Positions 44,903 through 52,905 of a stretch of 54,065 nt of DNA are shown piece after piece. The DNA comes from an uncultured Roseburia sp. (GTDB taxonomy: Bacteria; Bacillota; Clostridia; Lachnospirales; Lachnospiraceae): the NCBI GenBank assembly GCA_900539115.1, contig UQAQ01000018.1:1-54065 (forward strand). Direction: 5' to 3'. The translations under genes were made by a program, and so were the position numbers. Under the pieces are notes generated by a model, which was not told the DNA's origin, did not search any database, and saw only the letters and a program-made list of their open reading frames with translations. Positions within the stretch are counted from its first letter, which is position 1; each line of letters starts with the position of its first letter.

Positions 44903-46381
44903 TTACGCTTTCAATGTGTCATACAAATCTTTCACAGTTGGATAGATCTGTTTGAATTTTGCATATTTCTTGTCGTATTTTTCTGCCAAAGCAGCATCCG
45001 GTTCTACAGAGTCGATTACTTTTACGATCTTTGCAGCAGCTTCTTCTACGGAAGTATATTCACCACAAGCGACAGCAGCGAGCATTGCACCGCCGAGACC
45101 AGGGCCTTCTTCGCTTTCGATGATATTAACTTTAATGTTCAGAACGTTAGCTACGATCTTTCTCCAGAGTGGGCTTTTTGCTCCACCACCACAGATTTTA
45201 GTTTCTGTGATATTGATTCCGAGATCTCTTGCTACTTCGAAAGAATCACGGATCGCAAAAGCAACACCTTCCAGAACAGCCTGTGTCATATCGGCTCTTG
45301 TCGTATCCATGGACATACCGATGAAGAGAGCACGTGCATCCGGATTGTTGTGAGGAGAACGCTCACCCATCAGGTATGGAAGATAGTATACATTGTTTTC
45401 GCCGAGTTTGTCATCGGTGATCGGTTTCTGCTCAGCAGGATAATCCTTAGTTCCGATGATTTCGTCCATCCACCATTTGTTACAGGAAGCGGCACTCAGC
45501 ATACATCCCATCAAATGGTAATTTCCGTCAGCATGTGCAAAAGAATGAAGGGCGTTGAATTTATCTACACCAAATTCTTTGCTGGAAATGAAGATGGTTC
45601 CGGAAGTTCCGAGGGAAATGTTACATCCACCATCGCCTACTGTTCCTGTTCCGACAGCGGCAGCAGCATTGTCGCCGGCACCGGCAGCAATTTTACAATT
45701 TGTGGTAAGACCAAGTTCTGCAGCAGTAGCTTCGGTCAGATTTCCGGTTACTTCAAAACTTTCATAAAGTTTTGGAAGCTGTTCTTCTTTGACATCGCAG
45801 ATTTCCATCATTTCCTTGGACCAGCATTTGTTCTTAACATCCATCAAAAGCATACCGGAAGCGTCAGAGTAATCACAGCTGTGAACCCCTGTCATCTTGT
45901 AAGCGATATAGTCTTTTGGAAGCATGATCTTAGCGATCTTTTTGAAGTTTTCCGGTTCATTTTCTTTTACCCAAAGGATTTTTGGAGCAGTAAAGCCGGC
46001 AAATGCGATGTTTGCGGTATACTGTGACAATTTGTCTTTTCCAATTACGTCATTTAAGTAATTTGTCTCTTTGGTTGTACGTCCATCGTTCCAAAGAATA
46101 GCAGGGCGGATTACATTGTCCTCGCTGTCCAGGATAACAAGTCCGTGCATCTGACCACCAAAGCTGATGCCGGCTACTTTGTCTTTTTCAAAGCCGTCTG
46201 TCAGTTCTTTGATCCCGGCAACTACCGCATTCCACCAGTCCTCCGGTTTCTGCTCAGACCAGCCCGGATTTGGAAAGGAAAGTGGATATTCTTTTGAAAC
46301 GATATTTTTGATGGAACCATCTGCTTCCATAAGAAGAAGTTTTACGGCAGAGGTACCAAGGTCTACACCTATGTAATACAT
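44903..46381 (-). CDS. xylB: Xylulokinase (FGGY kinase family)
   Basis: The enzyme phosphorylates D-xylulose to D-xylulose-5-phosphate for the pentose phosphate pathway. It is a 492-residue FGGY kinase opening MYYIGVDLGTSAVKLLLME, with the xylulokinase loop GISFGGQMHGLV and AILWNDGRT, and the catalytic region AAGAGDNAAAAVGTG. AAAGGAG precedes the ATG. It is separated from the upstream fucose-isomerase-like gene by about 90 nt with a 9-bp hairpin. Other FGGY pentulose kinases are possible, but the QMHGLV motif favours xylulose. Confidence 0.92.
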   Translation of the reverse strand: MYYIGVDLGTSAVKLLLMEADGSIKNIVSKEYPLSFPNPGWSEQKPEDWWNAVVAGIKELTDGFEKDKVAGISFGGQMHGLVILDSEDNVIRPAILWNDGRTTKETNYLNDVIGKDKLSQYTANIAFAGFTAPKILWVKENEPENFKKIAKIMLPKDYIAYKMTGVHSCDYSDASGMLLMDVKNKCWSKEMMEICDVKEEQLPKLYESFEVTGNLTEATAAELGLTTNCKIAAGAGDNAAAAVGTGTVGDGGCNISLGTSGTIFISSKEFGVDKFNALHSFAHADGNYHLMGCMLSAASCNKWWMDEIIGTKDYPAEQKPITDDKLGENNVYYLPYLMGERSPHNNPDARALFIGMSMDTTRADMTQAVLEGVAFAIRDSFEVARDLGINITETKICGGGAKSPLWRKIVANVLNIKVNIIESEEGPGLGGAMLAAVACGEYTSVEEAAAKIVKVIDSVEPDAALAEKYDKKYAKFKQIYPTVKDLYDTLKA

Positions 46382-46416
46382 GAAATAGTCTCCTTTACTT
46401 TAAATTTAATAACAGT

Positions 46417-46444
46417 ACTAGCGACTCGTGACCGGGTCGCTAGT
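46417..46444 (-). promoter_or_regulatory. 9-bp hairpin between fucose-isomerase-like gene and xylB
   Basis: ACTAGCGAC (46417-46425) pairs with GTCGCTAGT (46436-46444). There is no T run on the - strand, so it is more likely a processing, stability or operator element than a terminator. Confidence 0.45.
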
Positions 46445-46471
46445 TGTTGATAACATTATATCAATTATGAA

Positions 46472-47959
46472 TTATGCAAATGGGTTCTCTGTAGGATAAC
46501 GAACGCCTGCCGGCTGGTTGTATCCGATCTCATCTACATCAACACCGATGTACTTGAATACTTCATACAATGCTTTTCCAAAGTGTCCAAATGCAACAGC
46601 ACCATGATGAGGGAAGTTCTTCTCGATCAATACGTGGCGATAGAAACGTCCCATCTCAGGAATAGCGAAGATACCGATGGCACCGAAACTACGTGTAGCA
46701 ACAGGAAGAACTTCACCGTGTGCAATGTAAGCACGAAGGTTAGCATCTGCTGTACTCTGAAGACGGAAGAATGTGATATCTCCAGGAACGATGTCTCCCT
46801 CGAGAGTTCCGTTTGTAACTTCGATAGGAAGAGAACGAGCCATGATCTTCTGGTATTTCATCTCGCAGAAGGAAAGCTTGCTCGAAGCTGTATTTCCGCA
46901 GTGGAATCCCATGAATGTGTCTTTCAATGTGTAGTTTGCATATTTTCCTTTGATGTCCTCGTCGTACAGATCCTGAGGTACGGAGTTGTTGATGTCGAGA
47001 AGAGTTACTGTATCTTCACTTACAACAGTTCCGATGAACTCGGAAAGTGCACCGTAGATATCTACTTCACAAGATACCGGAATACCTTTTGCTGTCAAAC
47101 GGCTGTTTACGTAGCAAGGTACGAAACCAAACTGTGTCTGGAATGCAGGCCAGCATTTACCGGCGATTGCTACGAATTCACGATATCCTTTGTGATCTTC
47201 AACCCAGTCAAGAAGTGTCAACTCATACTGAGCAAGTTTTGCAAGGATTTCAGGTTTTTTATTACCGGCGCCAAGCTCTGCTTCCATTTCTTTTACAACG
47301 TCAGGAATACGAGCGTCACCTTCATGTTTGTTGAATGCTTCGAACAAGTCAAGTTCGGAGTTCTCTTCGATCTCTACACCAAGGTTGTAAAGTGGTTTGA
47401 TCGGTGCATTACAAGCAAGGAAGTTCAATGGACGTGGTCCAAAGCTGATGATCTTCAAGTTATTCAATGCGTATACGGCACGAGCGATTGGTACAAACTC
47501 ATGGATCATGTCAGCACAATCCTCAGCAGTTCCAACCGGATACTCAGGGATGTAAGCTTTTACATTGCGGAGTTTCAAGTTGTAGCTAGCGTTAAGCATA
47601 CCACAGTAAGCATCTCCACGACCGTCCATCAAGCTGTTTCCGGATTCCTCTGCTGCAGCAACGAACATCTTAGGTCCTTCAAAATGTTTTGCAAGAAGTG
47701 TCTCGGAAATCTCAGGTCCGAAGTTTCCAAGGTATACGCAAAGTGCGTTACATCCGGCTTTTTTGATGTCTTCCAAAGCCTGAACCATGTGAATTTCGCT
47801 CTCAACGATACAGATTGGACATTCATAGATGTCTGCTGCATCATATTTTTTTGCATAAGCCTCTACAAGGGCTTTTCTTCTGTTTACAGAAAGTGACTCC
47901 GGGAAGCAGTCACGGCTTACTGCAACGATTCCAATTTTCATTTTTGGCATGTTACTCAT
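46472..47959 (-). CDS. L-fucose/L-arabinose isomerase-family protein
   Basis: A 495-residue sugar isomerase-like protein, cytosolic. The opening KIGIVAVSRDCFPESLSVNRR and NALCVYLGNFGPEISETLLAKHF match the fucose/arabinose isomerase fold, as do the end motifs GHFGKALYEVFKYIGVD. Members convert an aldose to a ketose with Mn2+. Direct pairing with xylulokinase suggests the product is a pentulose, most simply xylulose made from xylose, which would be a non-classical replacement for XylA. Substrate is not proven. AAAGGATGG lies upstream of the ATG at 47959. Confidence 0.85.
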   Translation of the reverse strand: MSNMPKMKIGIVAVSRDCFPESLSVNRRKALVEAYAKKYDAADIYECPICIVESEIHMVQALEDIKKAGCNALCVYLGNFGPEISETLLAKHFEGPKMFVAAAEESGNSLMDGRGDAYCGMLNASYNLKLRNVKAYIPEYPVGTAEDCADMIHEFVPIARAVYALNNLKIISFGPRPLNFLACNAPIKPLYNLGVEIEENSELDLFEAFNKHEGDARIPDVVKEMEAELGAGNKKPEILAKLAQYELTLLDWVEDHKGYREFVAIAGKCWPAFQTQFGFVPCYVNSRLTAKGIPVSCEVDIYGALSEFIGTVVSEDTVTLLDINNSVPQDLYDEDIKGKYANYTLKDTFMGFHCGNTASSKLSFCEMKYQKIMARSLPIEVTNGTLEGDIVPGDITFFRLQSTADANLRAYIAHGEVLPVATRSFGAIGIFAIPEMGRFYRHVLIEKNFPHHGAVAFGHFGKALYEVFKYIGVDVDEIGYNQPAGVRYPTENPFA

Positions 47960-48017
47960 TTTTCTAATACCATCCTTTCATTTATTATGATAAAAAAATA
48001 TCAAAGTTAGTAATTCT

Positions 48018-48046
48018 ATTTTAAAGCATAATGGACAAAAAATCAA
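48018..48046 (-). promoter_or_regulatory. Promoter of the isomerase-xylB operon
   Basis: On the - strand TTGATT (48046-48041) and TAAAAT (48023-48018) are 17 nt apart, about 58 nt before the isomerase start. Confidence 0.6.
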
Positions 48047-48089
48047 CAAAAAAGGATGGGAATTTATATAAAATTTTTGTATAATATCG

Positions 48090-48118
48090 TTGCGAAATGG
48101 AAAAAATTAGTGTATACT
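48090..48118 (+). promoter_or_regulatory. Promoter for the 48165 gene
   Basis: TTGCGA (48090-48095) and TATACT (48113-48118) are 17 nt apart. It is divergent from the isomerase promoter. Confidence 0.7.
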
Positions 48119-48164
48119 AAAATTGAAGTACCGGGATTGCAAGGAAAGAGAAGGGGATGATCCT

Positions 48165-48782
48165 ATGGTAGAGGCTTATAATTACTATGCCGGCGGCTTT
48201 ATTCCAAAAGTAAATCCTAAGACAAATGTACACAACCGCCGCGAATTGAAAAATAAATACAAAAGTATCGTTGCACTGAACAATGCGAATCCGCTGGCGA
48301 TGATCTCGTTGTCCAAAGACACAAGTGATTATGCGCTGGATGTTAAGTCGATGTCGATGGAATTAGGGGAAGCGGCATCTCTTGCATTGGACTCAGATCA
48401 GCAGGGAGAGGCACTGAAGACAACATTGCAGCTCTACAACAAGTTATTGAGCCGCAGTGATGAGTATGGTGAGTTGAAGAATAAGCCATCTCGTCCGGGA
48501 TGCGAGCTGAGAAAATTGGTTGAGGAGTGCTCGGATGAATTGATTTCCAACGGAATTGCCGTAGACGAATCAGGGTTTCTTTCCCGCAAAGTGGATGGAA
48601 TGGACTCAGTGCCAAGTGACTTTTTGCAAAAGTTGAAGGAAAAGTGTGATTACATGAGTATGAATCCGATGGAGTATGTAGACAAAAAGGTTTACAGTTA
48701 TGCCCATCTTCACCGCAATGACGTGGGATATGCTTACGCACAGTCGATTTACACCGGAATGTTTTTTAACTCCTACTGCTAA
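48165..48782 (+). CDS. Conserved-looking protein of unknown function
   Basis: A 205-residue, mostly helical, soluble protein starting VEAYNYYAGGFIPKVNPKTN. No catalytic motif, signal or membrane helix is visible; the middle (about 50-120) has heptad-like spacing of Leu and Ala. The ATG at 48165 has AAGGGG 8 nt upstream and lies after a clear promoter; the longer frame from 48123 starts inside the transcript leader. I do not recognise the family. It is transcribed divergently from the sugar operon and alone, with no function suggested by neighbours. Confidence 0.75.
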   Translation: MVEAYNYYAGGFIPKVNPKTNVHNRRELKNKYKSIVALNNANPLAMISLSKDTSDYALDVKSMSMELGEAASLALDSDQQGEALKTTLQLYNKLLSRSDEYGELKNKPSRPGCELRKLVEECSDELISNGIAVDESGFLSRKVDGMDSVPSDFLQKLKEKCDYMSMNPMEYVDKKVYSYAHLHRNDVGYAYAQSIYTGMFFNSYC

Positions 48783-49069
48783 GCGAAAAAACAGAGGCAT
48801 TCGGAAAGAGGATGCGTACGAAAGAAAGCAAATTATTAACAAGAATTCATTACTATAGAAGAAATACAACAGGCTAAGCAGGCTGCATTTGCTCTGAACG
48901 TAGAGAAAATGTGGTCTGCTTTGTTTTTTGAACTGCGGATGTGAGGAGTGGGACAATCCAAATAGTTGAACTACGAGATGAATGCTGGAAATTTCGGTGG
49001 GTTTCGGTTGCTTTAGTGATTGATGAGACGGAGAAGTGGTTTTGAAAACTACATGTTGCAATATTCGTA
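48783..49069. other. Interval without a recognised gene
   Basis: This stretch between the unknown protein and the patatin promoter holds only short unconvincing frames. I see no terminator with a T run and no repeat; it may contain decayed coding sequence. Confidence 0.4.
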
Positions 49070-49098
49070 TTGACATGCAAAGCAAAATGTGGTACTCT
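49070..49098 (+). promoter_or_regulatory. Promoter for the patatin-like gene
   Basis: A perfect TTGACA (49070-49075) and TACTCT (49093-49098) are 17 nt apart. The transcript would begin about 15 nt before the long leader hairpin. Confidence 0.65.
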
Positions 49099-49116
49099 CA
49101 AGGTAGCAAAAGGTTT

Positions 49117-49227
49117 GTTTGAAACGTAACTATTAGGATCTAAATGTATGGAAATCAAAGTCTCTTACGTGCAAGCACGACGATTCATTGATTTCCATAC
49201 ATTGATCCTGAATAGTTACTTTGAAAC
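49117..49227 (+). promoter_or_regulatory. Long leader hairpin (about 40-bp arms)
   Basis: The left arm 49117-49158 and right arm 49188-49227 are nearly complementary. A perfect 13-bp core, GTATGGAAATCAA with TTGATTTCCATAC, and GTAACTATT with AATAGTTAC are seen. The 29-nt loop holds its own CGTGC/GCACG stem (49168-49179). It fills the leader just before the ribosome site at 49238. Confidence 0.7.
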
Positions 49228-49250
49228 TGTGAAAAATGGAGGTTTGGCTT

Positions 49251-50093
49251 ATGAAGGGATTGGTTTTGGAAGGCGGAACATTTCGCCCGATATTTAGTTC
49301 CGGTGTGATGGATGCACTGCTCACGGAAGAGATTATGCTGCCGTATTGCATTGGTGTTTCTGCCGGCATCGCAGACGGGGTATCTTATATATCGAAACAA
49401 AAGGGAAGAAATCTTGATATTATTACAAAATACCGCAATGACAAACGTTACATGGGACCTGGAAATTACCGCAAACAGAAGAGTCTTTTTGGACTGGATT
49501 TTGTCTTTGGTGAGATTCCGGACAAATTGGTTCCTTTTGATAAGGAAACATTTTTCTCTTACGAAGGAACCTGCAAAGTCGGTGTAACAAATGCAAAGAC
49601 GGGGGAAGCGGAGTTTTTGAATGCAATGGACATGGATGAAAAGTACAGTATGCTGCGGGCGACTTGCGCGCTTCCGCTCTTTTTCCCGGCAATCGATGTG
49701 AATGGCACGAAGTATTACGATGGCGGATTGTCAAGCATTATCCCGGTTGAAAAGGCGATGGAAGATGGTTGTGACAAACTGCTTGTGGTACTGACCCAGC
49801 CGAAAGGTTACGTGAAAAAATTTGGAAAATATGACAAAATGGGAGCCAGACTTCTTGCCCGCAAATACCCGAAAGTGCGCGACCTGATCCTCAGCCGCCC
49901 GGACCGCTACAACGAACTGATCAAAAAATGCGAGCAATGGGAACGCGAAGGCAGAATCATGATTATCCGCCCGAATCATCTTCTTAACAGCTTCGAGGGG
50001 AATATCCAGAAACTGGAAACATACTACTGGCATGGCTACCGCATGACGAAGGAAAAGATGAAGAAAATCAAACGATTTTTGGAGATTGAGTAA
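49251..50093 (+). CDS. Patatin-like phospholipase
   Basis: A 280-residue serine lipase of the patatin family. The oxyanion loop GLVLEGGTFRPIFSSGVMD, nucleophile elbow GVSAG with Ser37, and the catalytic Asp in YYDGGLSS form the Ser-Asp dyad. It resembles the YjjU/RssA group of bacterial patatin-like proteins, soluble and without signal peptide. GGAGGT (49238-49243) lies 7 nt before the ATG; the earlier frame start at 49236 lies in that ribosome site. A very long hairpin in the leader suggests post-transcriptional control. Confidence 0.9.
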   Translation: MKGLVLEGGTFRPIFSSGVMDALLTEEIMLPYCIGVSAGIADGVSYISKQKGRNLDIITKYRNDKRYMGPGNYRKQKSLFGLDFVFGEIPDKLVPFDKETFFSYEGTCKVGVTNAKTGEAEFLNAMDMDEKYSMLRATCALPLFFPAIDVNGTKYYDGGLSSIIPVEKAMEDGCDKLLVVLTQPKGYVKKFGKYDKMGARLLARKYPKVRDLILSRPDRYNELIKKCEQWEREGRIMIIRPNHLLNSFEGNIQKLETYYWHGYRMTKEKMKKIKRFLEIE

Positions 50094-50099
50094 AAAGCA

Positions 50100-50129
50100 T
50101 TGACACGATGGTGGTAGGTTTGCTATAAT
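50100..50129 (+). promoter_or_regulatory. Promoter for tRNA-Leu
   Basis: Perfect TTGACA (50100-50105) and TATAAT (50124-50129) are 18 nt apart, 11 nt before the tRNA. Confidence 0.82.
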
Positions 50130-50140
50130 TGTGTTTGCTT

Positions 50141-50223
50141 GCGGATATGGCGGAATTGGCAGACGCGCTAGATTTAGGTTCTAGTGGGCAACCCCCGTGC
50201 AGGTTCAAGTCCTGTTATCCGCA
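50141..50223 (+). tRNA. tRNA-Leu (TAG)
   Basis: An 83-nt class II tRNA. The acceptor GCGGATA pairs with TATCCGC, with discriminator A. The anticodon stem CTAGA/TCTAG encloses TTTAGGT, anticodon TAG. A long variable arm follows and the T-arm has GGTTCAAGTCC. CCA is not encoded. Confidence 0.95.
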
Positions 50224-50234
50224 CGAAGCATTGA

Positions 50235-50357
50235 GAAGTGCATAGCGGAGTGTGGGCAGCTGACGCGAGTTTACTCGCAGGCAGATGCATCACAATCCGC
50301 GTGTATACGGCGATAGCCGTGGGACAAGCGGCCCGAAGGGACGCTTGTATGCACTTC
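50235..50357 (+). ncRNA. Candidate structured RNA with four-way junction, 12 nt after tRNA-Leu
   Basis: P1: GAAGTGCATA (50235-50244) pairs with TATGCACTTC (50348-50357), 10 bp perfect. P2: GCGGAGTGTG (50245-50254) pairs with CACAATCCGC (50291-50300), 9 of 10, enclosing GCGAG-TTTA-CTCGC (50265-50278). P3: ACGGC-GATA-GCCGT (50307-50320). P4: ACAAGCG (50324-50330) with CGCTTGT (50342-50348), topped by CCC-GAA-GGG. A terminator follows. No protein reading frame fits. I cannot match it to RNase P, SRP, tmRNA or 6S RNA. Confidence 0.65.
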
Positions 50358-50363
50358 GATAGG

Positions 50364-50409
50364 AAGACTGAAAAACATTCAATTTACGAGTGTTTTCAGT
50401 CTTTTTCTT
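50364..50409 (+). terminator. Terminator of the tRNA-Leu/structured RNA transcript
   Basis: AAGACTGAAAAACA (50364-50377) pairs with TGTTTTCAGTCTT (50391-50403) with one bulge, followed by TTTCTTTTTT. Confidence 0.82.
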
Positions 50410-50438
50410 TTTTGAAAACACATCATAAATTCTACTTG

Positions 50439-50460
50439 TTCTAACAAATTTTCTAACAAA
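50439..50460 (+). repeat. Two direct repeats TTCTAACAAA before the replication gene
   Basis: TTCTAACAAA occurs at 50439-50448 and 50451-50460, a 12-nt period. Two copies could be iterons of a Rep protein, or a chance AT-rich repeat. Confidence 0.35.
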
Positions 50461-50527
50461 AATCAGTATTTTAATTTTTTCTCATATGACTATCTAATTT
50501 CTACTTTTATGAAAGGTGGAAATTCAA

Positions 50528-51394
50528 ATGAAAAAATCAACTCACTTTACAATGACTTCCAATGATTTCTTTGCATTAAAAGAATACAAAGGGCAACGAT
50601 TATCAAGTGGCGACAAAATTGTTTATCAGGTACTGTGCAGTCATCTCTATGGAAAAAGCTACTGCTATCCTTCTATTAAAACAATCGCAAACGAATCCGC
50701 ATTGGCAGCTCGTTCTGTACAACGTTCTTTAACACGTTTGCAAACGGCGGGGTTAATTACTGTTACGCTTCGTCAGGAAAATGGTTCAAACAAAACCAAT
50801 TGCTATTACGTTAAAAATATTATTCAAGATGCTTCTGCGCATTCCAACACAAAAAAATGTCAGGAGGGGATGACAAAATGTCCAACTAAGAAGAATAAGA
50901 AAACAAATACAATCAATGATTACTCTACTATTTCTACGAAAGAACCTGTAGAGAGCAGAACAAAGAAACGGGTAACAGAAGATGTTCGTTTTCAAGTCAT
51001 TGAAAGTGATAAGCAATTACAGAAGGAAATGAATCCCAAAGCATATTGGTTGGTGAAGAAGTATTTTCAGACGATTTTCCGGACAAAGGATAAAAATTAC
51101 GTAATTGATGGAACTAACGTGTCAGCTTCTGAAGTACAGAAATGTCTTGAAAATCTGGGATATCGTGACATTGTTGATATAACAAACAAAGTAAGTGCCA
51201 TGATGAAAAGAGAAAGTTTTACAATCCAGTCTGAGTATGGCTATTTTTTGAAAGTTTTCTGGACACATCATCTCGGTCACAATCCAACACCTAATACCAA
51301 GAAGAATATGTTTAACCAATTTCCGCAACGAAAATATTCTACTAACCAACTTTCTGACTTGGAACATATGCTTTTGGCTAAGGCTCATATATAG
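50528..51394 (+). CDS. Winged-helix replication-initiator-like protein of a mobile element
   Basis: A 288-residue protein. Its N-terminal 110 residues form a winged helix-turn-helix: SGDKIVYQVLCSHLYGKSYCYPSIKTIA, SARSVQRSLTRL-type recognition helix (AARSVQRSLTRLQTAGLI) and a wing. Proteins of this kind initiate replication of small mobilisable plasmids and elements. The C-terminal half is charged and unrecognised. GAAAGGTGG lies 9 nt before the ATG at 50528. The relaxase follows, so the two form a rep-mob unit. A regulator role is the alternative. Confidence 0.72.
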   Translation: MKKSTHFTMTSNDFFALKEYKGQRLSSGDKIVYQVLCSHLYGKSYCYPSIKTIANESALAARSVQRSLTRLQTAGLITVTLRQENGSNKTNCYYVKNIIQDASAHSNTKKCQEGMTKCPTKKNKKTNTINDYSTISTKEPVESRTKKRVTEDVRFQVIESDKQLQKEMNPKAYWLVKKYFQTIFRTKDKNYVIDGTNVSASEVQKCLENLGYRDIVDITNKVSAMMKRESFTIQSEYGYFLKVFWTHHLGHNPTPNTKKNMFNQFPQRKYSTNQLSDLEHMLLAKAHI

Positions 51395-51400
51395 GCCTCG

Positions 51401-51453
51401 CCGATTGAGAGCGAAATACACCCATTGCACACATGGGATGTGCATGCAATCGG
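51401..51453 (+). promoter_or_regulatory. Inverted-repeat region between rep and mob (candidate oriT or attenuator)
   Basis: CCGATTG (51401-51407) can pair with CAATCGG (51447-51453), followed by TTTTT. Inside, ATTGCACACAT (51424-51434) and ATGTG-CA-TGCAAT (51438-51450) form another hairpin with a GGG loop. The two folds exclude each other. Position beside a relaxase fits oriT; the T run fits an attenuator. Confidence 0.45.
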
Positions 51454-51494
51454 TTTTTCGTCCTGCGGAGCCTTTTATCAGAGGGAGGGATACC

Positions 51495-52658
51495 ATGAAT
51501 AGAAATTCTTTTATTTCGTTAGGAAAACTATCTGATGTAAATGGAAGAATCCGTTATATATCCAGTCATGAGAAACAGGAAAATCTGTATGCAAAATATA
51601 ATACAACATCCGGAGAATTTTGGCATATGTTGGCAAAAACGAACCAAAATGAGTTTAAGAAAAGTGGAACTAGGGGCAAATGCGTAGAAGCCAGAGAATT
51701 GATTATTGCACTGCCGGAATGTTTTGTTGAACTGGAACCACAAGCATTGTTACAACAATTTGCGGACTATTTCAAAAGTTCTTATGGCGTCGAATGTATC
51801 GCTGCTCTTCATCATAACAAAACGAAAACAAACTATCATATCCATCTAATCTTTTCGGAACGAAAAATATTAGAAAATCCCATTGTCAAAGTGGCTACTC
51901 GCAATATGTTTTACAATGAAGGCGGAAAGCGTATGAGGACAAAGCAGGAAATACTGAATGAATCCGGAGAAATTCGAAAGGGCTGTAAAATTATACCTAA
52001 GGGCAAGGTTTATGAAAGACAGTTCTTTGGTAAGAAACAAGCGATTTTCAAAGATTATATCTGGCTTGAAACCATAAAACAACAATATACTGAACTAATC
52101 AATAGCTATCGTCACGAATTGTCTGAGAATAACATACTCACTGTCTTTAATCCTAATGGACCGTATATGCCAACTCAGAAAGTCGGGAAAAACAATCCAC
52201 TTGCTTCCGATATTGAAAAGAGCAACCAATTATGTATGGATTGGAACAAAGTGGTAGATGAGATTCTGGCTACAGAGATCGTTGATGAATCGGAACTAAG
52301 CGTATACAAGTATCGTCATATAAACGAGGCTTTAGAAAAGGAAGTAAACGATTTTGGCTGGAAGAAAGGATTGTATGGGAAAGTTTTGCAAAAAGCAATT
52401 CACGCACTACATGAATTGTCATTTCTCGCCAAAAAATACCAGCAGAAATATTGCGTCAAATCATTTGATATACCGGATGAGTCTCTTGCGGAGATAAAGC
52501 AGAGAAAAGCTGCGTTGTTTAAGGGTGCTGACTGGCTTCAAGCAATTCCTAAAAAACAAAAGTATGTGCCTTATGAAAAAATGACTGTGTATCAAAAAGC
52601 AGAATTCCAGAAAAAGAAGGAATTGGAGAGGTTGTATGGAAAGGAAAAAAGAATATAG
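51495..52658 (+). CDS. MobA/MobL-type relaxase
   Basis: A 387-residue conjugative relaxase that would nick oriT and carry the strand to a recipient. The catalytic region is at the N-terminus. The HUH metal motif is His115 and His117 in NYHIHLIFSER, with His106 and His107 just before. The N-terminal Tyr (Tyr21 in RYISSHEK) is the likely nucleophile. It lacks a helicase or primase domain. GAGGGAGGG precedes the ATG at 51495; the longer frame reads through the inverted-repeat region. No coupling protein or secretion genes are present, so the element is mobilisable, not self-transmissible, from what is seen. Confidence 0.88.
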   Translation: MNRNSFISLGKLSDVNGRIRYISSHEKQENLYAKYNTTSGEFWHMLAKTNQNEFKKSGTRGKCVEARELIIALPECFVELEPQALLQQFADYFKSSYGVECIAALHHNKTKTNYHIHLIFSERKILENPIVKVATRNMFYNEGGKRMRTKQEILNESGEIRKGCKIIPKGKVYERQFFGKKQAIFKDYIWLETIKQQYTELINSYRHELSENNILTVFNPNGPYMPTQKVGKNNPLASDIEKSNQLCMDWNKVVDEILATEIVDESELSVYKYRHINEALEKEVNDFGWKKGLYGKVLQKAIHALHELSFLAKKYQQKYCVKSFDIPDESLAEIKQRKAALFKGADWLQAIPKKQKYVPYEKMTVYQKAEFQKKKELERLYGKEKRI

Positions 52659-52715
52659 AAGGTAACAGCGTAGTCTTGTCTTTTTAATCTGCAATTGATA
52701 TAATTAAAATAATTT

Positions 52716-52814
52716 ATGTTAAAGGAATTAGATAAATCAAAAGTTGAAATTCAAAAAGCACTTGAAAAAACACAATTATTGTTTGATTCATTAATGCAAC
52801 AATATTTTGGCTAA
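52716..52814 (+). pseudogene. 3' fragment of a type I restriction specificity gene (hsdS)
   Basis: A 32-residue frame reads KELDKSKVEIQKALEKTQ then LLFDSLMQQYFG, the typical C-terminal helix and tail of HsdS, which forms the coiled-coil spacer and ends in LMQ-YF. An in-frame TAA lies immediately upstream of its ATG and no target-recognition domain is present. It is therefore a leftover of a larger gene, probably cut when the rep-mob DNA inserted or by recombination. It lies 89 nt before a tyrosine recombinase. Confidence 0.7.
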
Positions 52815-52872
52815 AATAGGTAACTATCAGTGGGAAAACTGTTTGAATATTTTACATTTTATTGGTTGCAGG

Positions 52873-52905
52873 ATGTTGGTACACTTGAAAGGAGTATACC
52901 AACAT
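52873..52905 (+). promoter_or_regulatory. Inverted repeat around the recombinase ribosome site and start codon
   Basis: ATGTTGGTA (52873-52881) and TACCAACAT (52897-52905) are perfect complements. The loop contains AAAGGAG, and the 3' arm includes the first two bases of the ATG at 52904. It can block translation, or be a recombinase binding site. Confidence 0.6.

Noticed and set aside
44894..46027. 377-residue + strand frame opposite xylB
   Set aside because: It is antisense to a well-supported kinase, rich in Phe, Ser and Cys, with no ribosome site; a codon-bias shadow.
46583..47896. 437-residue + strand frame opposite the isomerase gene
   Set aside because: Antisense shadow, with Cys/Phe/Val-rich composition and no recognisable motif.
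50235..50357. Structured RNA considered as 4.5S/SRP, 6S, tmRNA or RNase P RNA
   Set aside because: None of their conserved cores is present and the four-way layout and length do not fit.
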